42,267 nucleotides of DNA from Bacteroidaceae bacterium (GCA_024401165.1 JAKSLN010000009.1:1-42267), one strand, 5' to 3'; positions 7,448 to 16,500 are shown, counted from the stretch's first letter. Numbers and translations are program-made. Notes: generated from the sequence alone by a model not told the origin.

Positions 7448-10096
7448 ATGAAGTATACGAGAATCATTTCTACCATCTTACTGCTTGCTTTAACAACTTT
7501 TACTTTTGCTCAAATAAAAGGAAAGATTAAGCGTAAAGATGCAGACAAAATTGTAAGGATTGACGCCGGACTCGTTCAAGGTATCGAACAAGAAGGCACA
7601 ACGGCCTACCTTGGCATTCCATATGCTAAGGTAGAACGATTCATGCCTCCCCAACCTGTCGAGAAATGGGATTCCATCATGGTTTGTGACCATTGGGGAC
7701 CACAATCCATGCAAAACACGGGGCGCGACCTTCCAGAGTCGGAAATGTCAGAAAACTGTTGTGTCCTGAACGTGTGGACCACAGATCTTTATGCAAAGAA
7801 GCCCGTAATGCTCTGGTTACATGGCGGTGGATTTGATTCCGGAACTTCAGCTTGGAACCCAGGCATGGGCCTCGCCAAGAAGGATGTTGTTGTCGTTAGC
7901 ATAAACCATAGACTGAACATCATGGGATTTCTGGATCTCAGCGCCGTTTCTGACAAATACAAACATTCCGGAAATGTGGGTATGCTTGACGTCGTTGCGG
8001 CTTTGAAGTGGATTCACAACAACATTGAAAGTTTTGGTGGCGACCCTAACAACATCACAGTTTTTGGTGAAAGCGGTGGTGGTGGAAAGGTTGGTACACT
8101 GCTTTGCATGCCCGAAGCAAAAGACCTATTCCACAAGGCAATCATCCTGAGTGGTACCATCCTGAATGTCAACACAAAAGAGATGACCGAGTCTCTTGGC
8201 AAGGCTGTCTTGGCAGAATTGGGAATTGACAAGTCGAATTTAGAAAAAATAAATAAGGTGTCTTACAAAGACCTTTACGCTGCAGGTCAAAGAGCTATGG
8301 CAAAAAGCATTGGAACAAGACGTCCGGGAACACCTATGATGTGGGGATTCGGACCTACTCCTGATGGTTCTGACCTAATGCAGCAACCTTTCCAACCCGG
8401 TTTCAGTAAATTCTCAGACGAGAAGCCCATCATTATTGGCACAACGTTTAATGAGTTGCAACGTCTGACATACGGACAAGACATCACATTAGAACAGGCT
8501 CGCAAGCAGTTGCAGCAAACATTCGGCGACCGCACAGACGAATACATTAAAACGTTCGATGCAACTTACCCGAACCATTCCGTACAAGACCTCTTGTCCA
8601 TCGACTGGCTGTTCCGTCCCAAAACGATTATTACTGCCGACTACATTTCCTCGACTCGTAAAGCACCGACCTACATGTACATGTTTACCTGGAAGTCGCC
8701 CGTCAACCAAGGTTCTGTACATGGACATGAGTTAAAGTTCTGTTTCAACACGCTGAACCATGCCGGCAACGAACTCCCCTCTCCTACCACTCAAGATCAG
8801 GTTTTAGCCGACAAAATGAGTGAGGCATGGGCACAGTTTGCCCACACGGGCGACCCAAACATCAAAAGTCTTCCGACATGGAAAACATACTCCAAAGAGG
8901 GAGGCGACATGATGGTTTTCGATTATAACTGTGAAATACGTAATAACCCAGACCGTCAACTAGAGGAAATCATCAATGACTGTTGCTTCAAACAACTAAA
9001 GGAATTCAACGAGAAGAAGGCAGAGAACCAACCTTTTATAATTCCTCAGACAAACATCAATGGTCAGTATCCTCGTATCCTGCCTGACAACAGCGTACTT
9101 TTCAAAGTCCGCACATCAGATGCCAGCCAATGGAAAATATCCCTTGACCCAGACGCACGCTTCCACATTCAACCCGACGGAACATGGATGGCACACACAA
9201 AACCATTGGTCGAAGGATTCCATTATTATTGGTTTACTATCAACGGAGTAGAATTTTCCGATCCTGCCAGCAAAAGTTACTTTGGATGTGGCCGAATGTG
9301 TAGCGCAATCGACATTCCAGAGAAGGACTGCACATTTTATGAACATAAGGACGTACCCCACGGCAAGGTTGTACAAACATCTTTCTATTCGCCCATCCGC
9401 AAACAGACTATTGGCATGTGGGTCTATCTTCCGCCAACCTATGACAACGGCAAAACAAAGTATCCCGTTCTTTACCTGCAACATGGAGGTGGCGAAGACG
9501 AAACTGGATGGATAAATCAAGGCAAGACAAATGAAATCCTTGACAACTTGATAGCAGAAGGAAAAGCAAGCGAGATGATCATCGTGATGACAAATGGCAC
9601 CATGAATATCCCTGGTGTAGGCTTTGGCTACAGCATAGACGGGATGAAACCTTTTGTGGCAGAAATGACAGAACAGATTATTCCTTTTGTGGAAAAGAAC
9701 TTCCGAGTCAAAACGGATCACAAAAACCGTGCAATGGCAGGTTTGTCGATGGGCGGTGGACAAACGTTCTTCACCGGCCTACAGCACACGGAACTCTTCT
9801 CTCATCTGGGAATTTTCAGCACAGGTGTCTTTGGTGGCATTCGCGAGGCCACAGGCTTTGATGCAGAAAAAGCACTCCCCGGCTTGATTTCACACGCCGA
9901 TCGCTATAACAAGGAACTCGACCTGCTCTACATCTCTGTTGGAGAACAAGATCCGCGCATCACGCCAACCAAAAAGGCTGTGCAGGACATGCAAAATAAA
10001 GGACTAAACATTACCTTCAATTCATTTCCTGGCGATCACGAATGGCAGGTATGGAGAAAATCTCTTCACGACTACGTACAGAAACTCTTTAAATAA
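7448..10096 (+). CDS. Secreted double esterase: type-B carboxylesterase fused to CE1-like esterase
   Basis: An 882-residue secreted protein with two complete hydrolases. After a signal peptide (1-21), a type-B carboxylesterase spans ~35-510: LGIPYAK, SENCCVLNVW, oxyanion loop LWLHGGGFD, nucleophile Ser209 in GESGG, acid in GTTFNE and His in VHGHE. A beta-sandwich linker (~530-640) resembling the N-terminal domain of esterase-D/feruloyl esterases then leads to a CE1-like esterase (~650-882) with YLQHGG, nucleophile Ser767 in GLSMGG, Asp835 and His864. Such enzymes deacylate plant polysaccharides (acetyl, feruloyl) or small esters. The actual substrates are unknown. The C-terminal half is clearly paralogous to the next gene, six bases downstream. 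Confidence 0.92.
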   Translation: MKYTRIISTILLLALTTFTFAQIKGKIKRKDADKIVRIDAGLVQGIEQEGTTAYLGIPYAKVERFMPPQPVEKWDSIMVCDHWGPQSMQNTGRDLPESEMSENCCVLNVWTTDLYAKKPVMLWLHGGGFDSGTSAWNPGMGLAKKDVVVVSINHRLNIMGFLDLSAVSDKYKHSGNVGMLDVVAALKWIHNNIESFGGDPNNITVFGESGGGGKVGTLLCMPEAKDLFHKAIILSGTILNVNTKEMTESLGKAVLAELGIDKSNLEKINKVSYKDLYAAGQRAMAKSIGTRRPGTPMMWGFGPTPDGSDLMQQPFQPGFSKFSDEKPIIIGTTFNELQRLTYGQDITLEQARKQLQQTFGDRTDEYIKTFDATYPNHSVQDLLSIDWLFRPKTIITADYISSTRKAPTYMYMFTWKSPVNQGSVHGHELKFCFNTLNHAGNELPSPTTQDQVLADKMSEAWAQFAHTGDPNIKSLPTWKTYSKEGGDMMVFDYNCEIRNNPDRQLEEIINDCCFKQLKEFNEKKAENQPFIIPQTNINGQYPRILPDNSVLFKVRTSDASQWKISLDPDARFHIQPDGTWMAHTKPLVEGFHYYWFTINGVEFSDPASKSYFGCGRMCSAIDIPEKDCTFYEHKDVPHGKVVQTSFYSPIRKQTIGMWVYLPPTYDNGKTKYPVLYLQHGGGEDETGWINQGKTNEILDNLIAEGKASEMIIVMTNGTMNIPGVGFGYSIDGMKPFVAEMTEQIIPFVEKNFRVKTDHKNRAMAGLSMGGGQTFFTGLQHTELFSHLGIFSTGVFGGIREATGFDAEKALPGLISHADRYNKELDLLYISVGEQDPRITPTKKAVQDMQNKGLNITFNSFPGDHEWQVWRKSLHDYVQKLFK

Positions 10097-10102
10097 AAAA
10101 CA

Positions 10103-11263
10103 ATGAAAAAGACTATCATGGCCCTCGCTCTGATGGGCACGACGCTGGCCCAGGCTCAGCAATCACACGTCAACATCGTCTATGACCCTCAGCGAAATAC
10201 GGAGAACATCACTCCTTTCAGCACACAGGTTATATCACCTGAAGTACATGACGACCATACCGTTACCTTCCGTGTCAAGGCTCCCGACGCACACGAAGTA
10301 AAACTTCACGGATCGATGTTCGTTGGCGATGAGGCGCGTAAGCAAGTTAACTTCACAAAAGGAGACGATGGAATCTGGACGTTGAAACTCGGTCCCTTGA
10401 CGCCTGAGATTTATTTCTACTACATTACGGTAGATGGTGTTTCGAATGTGGACCCCAACAACACATTTACCGGTCACGCTGCCATGCCTGCTTTTAGCAT
10501 GCTTTTTGTACATGGAGACGAGCCAACCTGGTATGATCCTAAACCCAATGTGCCACACGGCACAATCACCACACACTACTACAAATCATCTGTTACCAAC
10601 CAGTTGCGTGACATGATGGTTTATCTGCCCGCAAATTACAGTCCCAAAAAGAAATACCCCGTGCTATATTTGATGGGCGGTTCGGGCGATCTGACAGAAA
10701 CCTGGGTTATGCACGGTCGTGCCAACTGGATTCTCGACAACATGATGGCCGAAGGACTGTGCGAGGAGATGATTGTTTGTTTCCCCAACGACCAGATGGT
10801 TACACGCAGCCATCCTCAACACACAGAACTGGCATTCCCTCTCATAGAGAAAGAACTTATCCAATGTGTCGTGCCTTACGTTGAAAGTCATTATAATGTC
10901 AAGAAAGACAAGCACAATCGTGCACTCTGCGGCTTATCCATGGGTGGACGTATGTCACAGTATGTAGGTTTGCGCAATCTGGATGTTTTCGGCAACGTAG
11001 GTTTATTGAGCGCAGCCATTGACATCGATGAGACACCAGTACTTCGTGACAAGGATTTCAACAACAAGATTGACTACTTCTTCATCGGTGGAGGAACCTA
11101 TGAAACCGGATTCTTGGGACGCCATACTCGTCTGCACGAAGAATTAGAGAAGATGGGCGTAAAGCATGACTTCTACGTAGGTGGAGGTGGTGCACACGAC
11201 CTCGTCACATGGCGCCATCTGCTTTACGATCGATTCCTTCGCGAACTCTTCAAAAAGAAATAA
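10103..11263 (+). CDS. Secreted CE1-like esterase (feruloyl/acetyl esterase type)
   Basis: A 386-residue protein with a signal peptide (MKKTIMALALMGTTLAQAQ), an N-terminal Ig/CBM48-like beta sandwich (~40-135, HTVTFRVKAPDAHEVKLHG) and an esterase-D-type alpha/beta hydrolase domain (~150-386). The nucleophile is Ser279 in CGLSMGG and the base His365 in GGAHD. Compared with the CE1 half of the preceding protein, the triad acid Asp835 aligns with Glu334 here (TYETG), a conservative but notable change. PHGT, VYLP..Y, KYPVLYL and W...G...LDN blocks are shared, so the two genes arose by duplication. It probably acts on acylated xylan or pectin fragments outside the inner membrane. The transporter gene follows after three bases. 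Confidence 0.92.
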   Translation: MKKTIMALALMGTTLAQAQQSHVNIVYDPQRNTENITPFSTQVISPEVHDDHTVTFRVKAPDAHEVKLHGSMFVGDEARKQVNFTKGDDGIWTLKLGPLTPEIYFYYITVDGVSNVDPNNTFTGHAAMPAFSMLFVHGDEPTWYDPKPNVPHGTITTHYYKSSVTNQLRDMMVYLPANYSPKKKYPVLYLMGGSGDLTETWVMHGRANWILDNMMAEGLCEEMIVCFPNDQMVTRSHPQHTELAFPLIEKELIQCVVPYVESHYNVKKDKHNRALCGLSMGGRMSQYVGLRNLDVFGNVGLLSAAIDIDETPVLRDKDFNNKIDYFFIGGGTYETGFLGRHTRLHEELEKMGVKHDFYVGGGGAHDLVTWRHLLYDRFLRELFKKK

Positions 11264-11266
11264 GGA

Positions 11267-12154
11267 ATGCAGTACGCCAAGCATCTGCCTTTTCTGTTAG
11301 CCCTCCTGGTTGTCTTCATCTGGGGTGAGACGTTTGTTTCGTCCAAGATATTGTTGACCGAAGGACTCATGCCTGCAGACATTTTTCTCTATCGGTTCAC
11401 GATTGCCTATGCAGGAATGGTCATCATCTCACATAGAAGAATGTGGGCAAAGAACATCAAGCATGAACTCATGATGATGGCCACAGGCGTAACAGGAGGG
11501 TCGATGTATTTTCTCACCGAGAATATGGCGCTAAAATACTCAACAGCCTCCAACGTCGCCATCATTGTGGGAATAACCCCTTTGATGACGGCGTTGCTCT
11601 TGGCTTTGTTTTATAAAGATGAAAGAATGAACAGGAGACAAATCATGGCATCCATGATTGCTTTCTTAGGTTTGGTTCTTGTCGTTCTTAATGGTCAGTT
11701 AATCTTGCACTTGAATCCTATTGGTGACGCACTTGCCTTTAGTGCAGCCGTTTCATGGGGCCTTTATTCACTTCTCATGAAGCCTTTAACCAACCAGTAC
11801 GAACCAAGCTTTCTTACACGCAAAGTATTTGCCTACGGACTTATCACCATAATCCCTTGGTTTCTGTTGGTTCAACCCCTGAATGCCAATTTGTCGTTGC
11901 TCACTCATCCTGCTGTTTGGATGAACTTGCTATGGCTCAGTCTCGTTGCCTCGCTCACATGCTTCTTGATGTGGAATTGGGTACTGCCCCGACTCGGCAT
12001 CGTAAAGGCAACAAATGTCGTTTATTTACAGAGCATCTTCACAATGCTCGTTTCATTCCTCATCTTGAACGAGAGAATCACATGGATGGCCATAGTTGGC
12101 ACGCTGACTCTCATCGGAGGAATGTACTTAATAAACAAATTTGAAAAGAAATAG
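11267..12154 (+). CDS. EamA/DMT superfamily transporter
   Basis: A 295-residue inner-membrane protein with ten hydrophobic segments arranged as two EamA repeats. The first begins VVFIWGETFVSSKILL and the second begins ALAFSAAVSWGLYSLLMKPL. The end (FLILNERITWMAIVGTLTLI) is typical of the family. Substrates of DMT exporters range from amino acids to metabolites and cannot be read from sequence. It starts three bases after the esterase stop, so it is likely co-transcribed and could export a product of that pathway. It converges on the next gene with three bases between stops. Confidence 0.92.
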   Translation: MQYAKHLPFLLALLVVFIWGETFVSSKILLTEGLMPADIFLYRFTIAYAGMVIISHRRMWAKNIKHELMMMATGVTGGSMYFLTENMALKYSTASNVAIIVGITPLMTALLLALFYKDERMNRRQIMASMIAFLGLVLVVLNGQLILHLNPIGDALAFSAAVSWGLYSLLMKPLTNQYEPSFLTRKVFAYGLITIIPWFLLVQPLNANLSLLTHPAVWMNLLWLSLVASLTCFLMWNWVLPRLGIVKATNVVYLQSIFTMLVSFLILNERITWMAIVGTLTLIGGMYLINKFEKK

Positions 12155-12157
12155 CCT

Positions 12158-13264
12158 TTAATTTTGCCTCCTCATGTCGATAGATGTAACCTTTCTATCG
12201 GGAGTCAATTGCGCAGTAAATGCCCACGTCTGGACATGGGTGCTATCCGTCGCTGTACGATTTAGGGTTGCTTCATACTGAGCGTTGATGGTATAGTCAT
12301 ACTCTCCGGCACTCGAGGCAGAAGGGCGCTTCTTGATGCTCAAACCTCCTTGCAAGGCAAAATGTACACCCAGAATGTCGGGCGAATTGAAATGTTGTTG
12401 ATTGAGGGTAACGATGCCTTCGCCCGACATGCCTGTTTGGCTGCAAAAAGTGATGGGGCCGCCTAACAACTGGTCGATGCGTCCGGCATCGTTGGATGCC
12501 AGAGCAGAGAGGAAGGAATCTAACATGCCATGAAGTTTGGAACGCTCTTCTTCTGTGACTTCCAGTTTAGCAAGTCTATTTTTTGATTCGTTTGCAACCT
12601 CTACAAAGATGCCTTGCGGATGATCCGCAAGATACTGTCCGTAAGCACTTGCAGTATTGGCAGCCGAAGCAGCTTGCCAATCGAGCGAGTCGATACGCAA
12701 CTCACACACTTTACAGTAGGGCGAAGAGGGATTATTCTTGATGAAAAGGAGAAGTTCTTCCTTGGTACCGTTAGAGGTTTGCTGGTAGAACTGGGCGCTT
12801 TGCGTTTTAACTTGTGCATAGAGTTTTTTGACTTCATCGATGTGCTTTCCATCGGGGAAACGAACGATGTAGTCTTCGTAAAAGTTGAGATTGGTGCAGC
12901 CTGTCAAGCGGTCAAATGCACGCTGCTCCAGATTGGCCGACCGTTCACAATCTTTTATCAGAAAGAATGTTACTGCAGTAATTGTAAGGATTGTGGCAAG
13001 GAACAAGGCGATGCGGCGATAGGAAATTCTTTTCAGAATTACTCTTAGACGTCTTGTTAGATTAGATGGATCTGCAGAAGACTTGATCTTGGCTACGTTT
13101 TCTTCGTTGGAAGTGGTTTCCGAGTCGTTCGAAGAGACGGTATCATCCAATCCATCCGAATCCTCATTTACATCGTTATTTTTTAACTCTTTACCACACT
13201 CAGGACAGCGAGTGACGAGCGAGGAGATGTACTTGTGGCAATGTGGGCAAGTTATGACAGCCAT
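12158..13264 (-). CDS. Zinc-ribbon, single-pass membrane protein of unknown function
   Basis: A 368-residue protein. An N-terminal zinc ribbon has four cysteines (Cys6, Cys9, Cys20, Cys23: CPHC...CPEC). An acidic, Ser/Asp/Glu-rich linker follows to ~65, then basic residues, one membrane helix (~84-103) and an outer part of about 260 residues. This includes a helical region with repeated FPDGKHIDEVKKL / HPQGIFVEVANE-like segments, reminiscent of tetratricopeptide-type repeats. The C-terminus is beta-rich with an NTF2-like look. I do not recognise a named family. It lies 27 bases downstream of an orphan response-regulator gene on the same strand, so a signalling role is possible but unproven. 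Confidence 0.8.
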   Translation of the reverse strand: MAVITCPHCHKYISSLVTRCPECGKELKNNDVNEDSDGLDDTVSSNDSETTSNEENVAKIKSSADPSNLTRRLRVILKRISYRRIALFLATILTITAVTFFLIKDCERSANLEQRAFDRLTGCTNLNFYEDYIVRFPDGKHIDEVKKLYAQVKTQSAQFYQQTSNGTKEELLLFIKNNPSSPYCKVCELRIDSLDWQAASAANTASAYGQYLADHPQGIFVEVANESKNRLAKLEVTEEERSKLHGMLDSFLSALASNDAGRIDQLLGGPITFCSQTGMSGEGIVTLNQQHFNSPDILGVHFALQGGLSIKKRPSASSAGEYDYTINAQYEATLNRTATDSTHVQTWAFTAQLTPDRKVTSIDMRRQN

Positions 13265-13291
13265 GAAGGAAATTAACTATTTGAAGAATAA

Positions 13292-13654
13292 TCAAAGACC
13301 AAATCGGTGAAGTTCGGCAAAAAGCGGGTCACGGAGAACGGGCTTGGTCAGATAGGCAGAGGCCCCTTTGCGCATCGCCAATTCGATGTCTTGATCGAAG
13401 GCAAAACTAGTCTGCATGACGATGGGGATGGTGGGGTTGAACTGACGAATGATTTCGGTGGCTTCTACTCCTGTCATTTCTGGCATCTTAATATCCATCA
13501 GTACAAGATCAATGGAGTCGTTTTTCTTGACACTTTCGACAGCCTGGGTGCCATTGACTGCTCTTATCACATTGTAGTCTCCGCGCAAAAGCATCCAAAG
13601 GTACATATAGTTGCTGTCATTATCTTCTGCAATTAAAATGGTCTTTTTATTCAT
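13292..13654 (-). CDS. Stand-alone response regulator receiver protein
   Basis: A 120-residue protein that is only a CheY-like receiver domain. The acidic pocket is Glu10-Asp11, the phospho-acceptor is Asp54 in LVLMDIKMPEMTG, the switch residue is Thr82, and the conserved Lys104 is in YLTKPV. There is no output domain, so it should act by protein contact or in a phosphorelay. It is followed by the zinc-ribbon membrane protein gene on the same strand. No kinase is adjacent. The nearest in the window is the soluble PAS kinase at 25468-27015. The GFAFDQDIELAMRKGA-type end is common in receivers attached to Bacteroidetes hybrid kinases. Confidence 0.93.
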   Translation of the reverse strand: MNKKTILIAEDNDSNYMYLWMLLRGDYNVIRAVNGTQAVESVKKNDSIDLVLMDIKMPEMTGVEATEIIRQFNPTIPIVMQTSFAFDQDIELAMRKGASAYLTKPVLRDPLFAELHRFGL

Positions 13655-13686
13655 TTTGCTAAACGAACGGTTATAAGAATAACTTT

Positions 13687-13933
13687 TTCGGTTTTACGGT
13701 TCTTCTGCCCTTCGAGCGAGCACCGAGCAAGCTCGCTGAGCGATTCGGTTTTATGGTTATACGGAAATTACCATTTTTTGACATATTGAATTTGGTCATA
13801 TACGGTATTATCCTCAAAACCGAAAAGGTCTTTAGACCAACCGCAAAACCTTATAACCGAACAACTGAAGCAACTTGCGATAGTTGAATGATTATTGAAA
13901 AACCGAAATACTAGAGCAACTTGCGATAGTTGA
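13687..13933. repeat. Repeat-rich gene-free spacer
   Basis: The only gene-free stretch above 300 bases (13655-14046) holds no credible ORF but dense repeats. There is a 7-bp perfect stem, AGCGAGC 13715-13721 with GCTCGCT 13731-13737. The motif TTCGGTTTT occurs at 13687 and 13744, and its complement AAAACCGAA at 13816 and 13899. A 21-bp imperfect inverted repeat pairs 13744-13764 with 13841-13861 (17/21). The short palindrome GGTCTTTAGACC lies at 13827-13838. A 19-bp direct repeat at 13869-13887 and 13915-13933 each contains CAACT-6 nt-AGTTG. This could be a degenerate mobile repeat, a structured leader or the remains of an RNA gene. Confidence 0.65.
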
Positions 13934-13986
13934 TTATGCAAATATACAACATATTTTATATATTATAAAAGTAAGGGAAGTTTTTT

Positions 13987-14017
13987 TTTGATTTTTGAAT
14001 TATTTATTGTAACTTCG
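13987..14017 (+). promoter_or_regulatory. Promoter of the GH35 gene
   Basis: TTTG at 13987-13990, a 19-bp spacer, then TAACTTCG at 14010-14017, one mismatch from TAnnTTTG. The predicted transcript start is near 14022, giving a ~25-nt leader to the ATG at 14047 and excluding the in-frame TTG at 14023 as a start. Confidence 0.6.
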
Positions 14018-14046
14018 CAGCATTGAAAAACAAACAAAACAAGAAT

Positions 14047-16416
14047 ATGAAACACTTTTTGAAGACGGCCGCCGCAATGATGTTGTCGGCAGTCATGGCG
14101 TTCTCCCCCACTTCTGCTATGGCATCTGGCAAAGCAGGTTCGTTCAAGGTGGGCGACAAAACCTTCCTTCTCAATGGCAAACCTTTCGTCGTAAAGGCTG
14201 CCGAAGTTCATTACCCTCGCATTCCTCGCCCCTACTGGGAGCAGCGAATCCAGATGTGCAAAGCATTAGGCATGAACACGCTTTGCATCTACATCTTCTG
14301 GAACATCCACGAACAGCAGATGGACCAGTTCGACTTTACTGGCAACAATGACATTCGCGCCTTCGTGCAATTGGCACAAAAGAACGGCATGTACGTCATC
14401 GTTCGTCCCGGCCCATACGTTTGTGCTGAGTGGGAAATGGGTGGCCTGCCCTGGTGGCTGCTGAAGAAGAAGGACATCAAGCTGCGCGAGCAGGATCCTT
14501 TCTTCATGGAAAGACTGGAGAAATTCGAGGAGCAGGTCGGCAAGCAGCTTGGCGACTTGACCATCGAGAAAGGCGGCCCCATTATCATGGTACAGGTAGA
14601 GAATGAATACGGCAGCTACGGCGAGGACAAGCCCTACATCAGCGCAGTACGTGACGTAGTAAGAAAGAGCGGATTCGACAAGGTTGAGCTCTTCCAGTGC
14701 GACTGGAGTTCGAACTTCACCAAGAACGGTTTGGACGACCTGACATGGACTATGAACTTTGGAACGGGTGCCAACATCGACAATGAGTTCCGAAAACTGA
14801 AGGAACTGCGTCCCAACAGCCCTTTGATGTGCTCGGAGTTCTGGAGTGGATGGTTCGACAAATGGGGAGGCCGTCACGAGACTCGCGGTGCGAAGGACAT
14901 GGTGGACGGCATGCGCGACATGTTGGACCGCGGCATCAGCTTCTCGCTCTACATGACGCATGGAGGCACGAACTGGGGACACTGGGCAGGTGCCAACTCG
15001 CCTGGTTTTGCACCTGACGTTACCTCGTACGACTACGACGCACCCATCAATGAGGCAGGTCAGACGACTCCCAAGTTCTTTGAACTGCAGAAGATGATGG
15101 CTAATTATAACGACGGCAAGAAACTCCCAGCCGTTCCAAAGCAGTATCCTGTCATCAGCATACCCAAAGTACAGTTTACTGAGGTTGCTCCCCTCTACGA
15201 CAACCTGCCCGCACCCAGTGCAACCAGCAGCGACACGCCCAAGACATTCGAGGAAATGGATATGGGCTGGGGATGCATGATGTACCGCACCACCATTCAG
15301 CAAAACATCAATACGGAGAGTGTTCTCAAAATCACAGAGGCACACGACTACGCACAGGTCTTTGTCAATGGCAAATTCATCGGCAAGATTGACCGCATCA
15401 ACCGTGAGTCAACGCTCATCATGCCTGCGCTGAAGGAGGGTGACAAACTCGACATCTACGTAGAGGCACTGGGCCGCATCAACTTTGGTCGTGCCATCAA
15501 GGACTTCAAGGGCATCACCGAAAAGGTTGAACTGTCTTACAACTTGCGCAATAACAGCAAGGTAAACGTAGAACTACAAGGGTGGGATATCATTTGTCTG
15601 CCCGACGACTACAAGACGCAGACAAACCTTAAGTATGTTCCCATCACGGCACAGAACAAGAATGTACGCGGTAACTATCGTGCTACCTTCAAACTCAACA
15701 AGGTTGGCGACACTTTCATCAACATGGAGAACTTTGGCAAGGGTCAGGTATACGTGAATGGCCACGCCATCGGCCGCTTCTGGCAGATTGGTCCCCAGCA
15801 GACACTTTACATGCCCGGTTGCTGGCTGAAGAAGGGTGTCAATGAGATCATCGTAACCGACGTCTTGGGCCCCAAAGAAGCAAGCGTGGAAGGATTGGAG
15901 AAGCCCATCATCGACAAACTCAATCTGGACGGTCCTCAGACCCATCGCCTGAAGGGGCAGAAGCTTGACTTGACTGGCGAAAAGCCCGTTAATTCAGGTT
16001 CACTCAAGAAGGGCAACGGGTGGCAGACCGTTAAGTTTGACAAACCCGTCAGCGGTCGTTACTTCTGTATCGAAGCGCTGAACAGCCATTGGGATCGCGA
16101 ATACTGTTGTATCGCCGAGCTTTACCTGCTCGATGCCAACGGCAAGCGTCTCTCACGCGAACCTTGGTCGATTGCATACGCCGACGATGAGGATGTTTCT
16201 TCGGGCAACAAGAATGGCGACAAGATCTTCGACTTGCAGGAGAGCACCTATTGGAGCACGAACAAGGGCATACAGTTCCCACATCACATCATCGTGGACA
16301 TGAACCAGGATCAGACCATCAGCGGTTTCGAGATCCTGCCTCGCATGGAACAGGGTGCGCCTGAGAGCATCAAGGACTATAGAGTGTACGTCAAGAGCGC
16401 ACCCTTCAAGTTCTAA
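14047..16416 (+). CDS. Secreted GH35 beta-galactosidase with discoidin-like C-terminal domain
   Basis: A 789-residue exported enzyme that should release terminal beta-linked galactose from glycans with retention of configuration. The start is set at 14047 (MKHFLKTAAAMMLSAVMAF, a signal peptide). The upstream in-frame TTG lies at the predicted transcript start. The TIM barrel opens with FLLNGKPFVVKAAEVHYPRI and contains GPYVCAEWEMGGLPWWLL. The acid/base is Glu187 in ENEYGSYG and the nucleophile Glu264 in CSEFWSGW. Middle beta domains include GQVYVNGHAIGRFW, usual in GH35. The C-terminus (~650-789) is an F5/8-type (discoidin) domain that may bind sugars. A strong terminator follows. No SusC/D or regulator is adjacent. 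Confidence 0.96.
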   Translation: MKHFLKTAAAMMLSAVMAFSPTSAMASGKAGSFKVGDKTFLLNGKPFVVKAAEVHYPRIPRPYWEQRIQMCKALGMNTLCIYIFWNIHEQQMDQFDFTGNNDIRAFVQLAQKNGMYVIVRPGPYVCAEWEMGGLPWWLLKKKDIKLREQDPFFMERLEKFEEQVGKQLGDLTIEKGGPIIMVQVENEYGSYGEDKPYISAVRDVVRKSGFDKVELFQCDWSSNFTKNGLDDLTWTMNFGTGANIDNEFRKLKELRPNSPLMCSEFWSGWFDKWGGRHETRGAKDMVDGMRDMLDRGISFSLYMTHGGTNWGHWAGANSPGFAPDVTSYDYDAPINEAGQTTPKFFELQKMMANYNDGKKLPAVPKQYPVISIPKVQFTEVAPLYDNLPAPSATSSDTPKTFEEMDMGWGCMMYRTTIQQNINTESVLKITEAHDYAQVFVNGKFIGKIDRINRESTLIMPALKEGDKLDIYVEALGRINFGRAIKDFKGITEKVELSYNLRNNSKVNVELQGWDIICLPDDYKTQTNLKYVPITAQNKNVRGNYRATFKLNKVGDTFINMENFGKGQVYVNGHAIGRFWQIGPQQTLYMPGCWLKKGVNEIIVTDVLGPKEASVEGLEKPIIDKLNLDGPQTHRLKGQKLDLTGEKPVNSGSLKKGNGWQTVKFDKPVSGRYFCIEALNSHWDREYCCIAELYLLDANGKRLSREPWSIAYADDEDVSSGNKNGDKIFDLQESTYWSTNKGIQFPHHIIVDMNQDQTISGFEILPRMEQGAPESIKDYRVYVKSAPFKF

Positions 16417-16450
16417 CCAATTAATTTTCAACTTTCAGAAACATATCAAA

Positions 16451-16493
16451 CAATGCATGGCTCTCAACGTATTGCCATGCATTGTTCTTTTTT
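16451..16493 (+). terminator. Rho-independent terminator after GH35
   Basis: A perfect 10-bp stem (CAATGCATGG 16451-16460 with CCATGCATTG 16475-16484), a 14-nt loop, and then TTCTTTTTT (16485-16493). The next gene's ATG at 16501 follows only eight bases later, so the element could also attenuate read-through into that gene. Confidence 0.9.
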
Positions 16494-16500
16494 AAAAGAA

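Noticed and set aside
14023-14046. Upstream TTG start for GH35
   Set aside because: It sits at the predicted transcript start and would place charged residues before the signal peptide.
14266-15345. 359-codon antisense frame opposite GH35
   Set aside because: The GH35 frame contains all catalytic motifs; the antisense product has none.
3398-16416. Complete polysaccharide-utilisation locus
   Set aside because: Degrading enzymes are present, but there is no SusC/SusD pair, hybrid sensor or sigma/anti-sigma pair near them.
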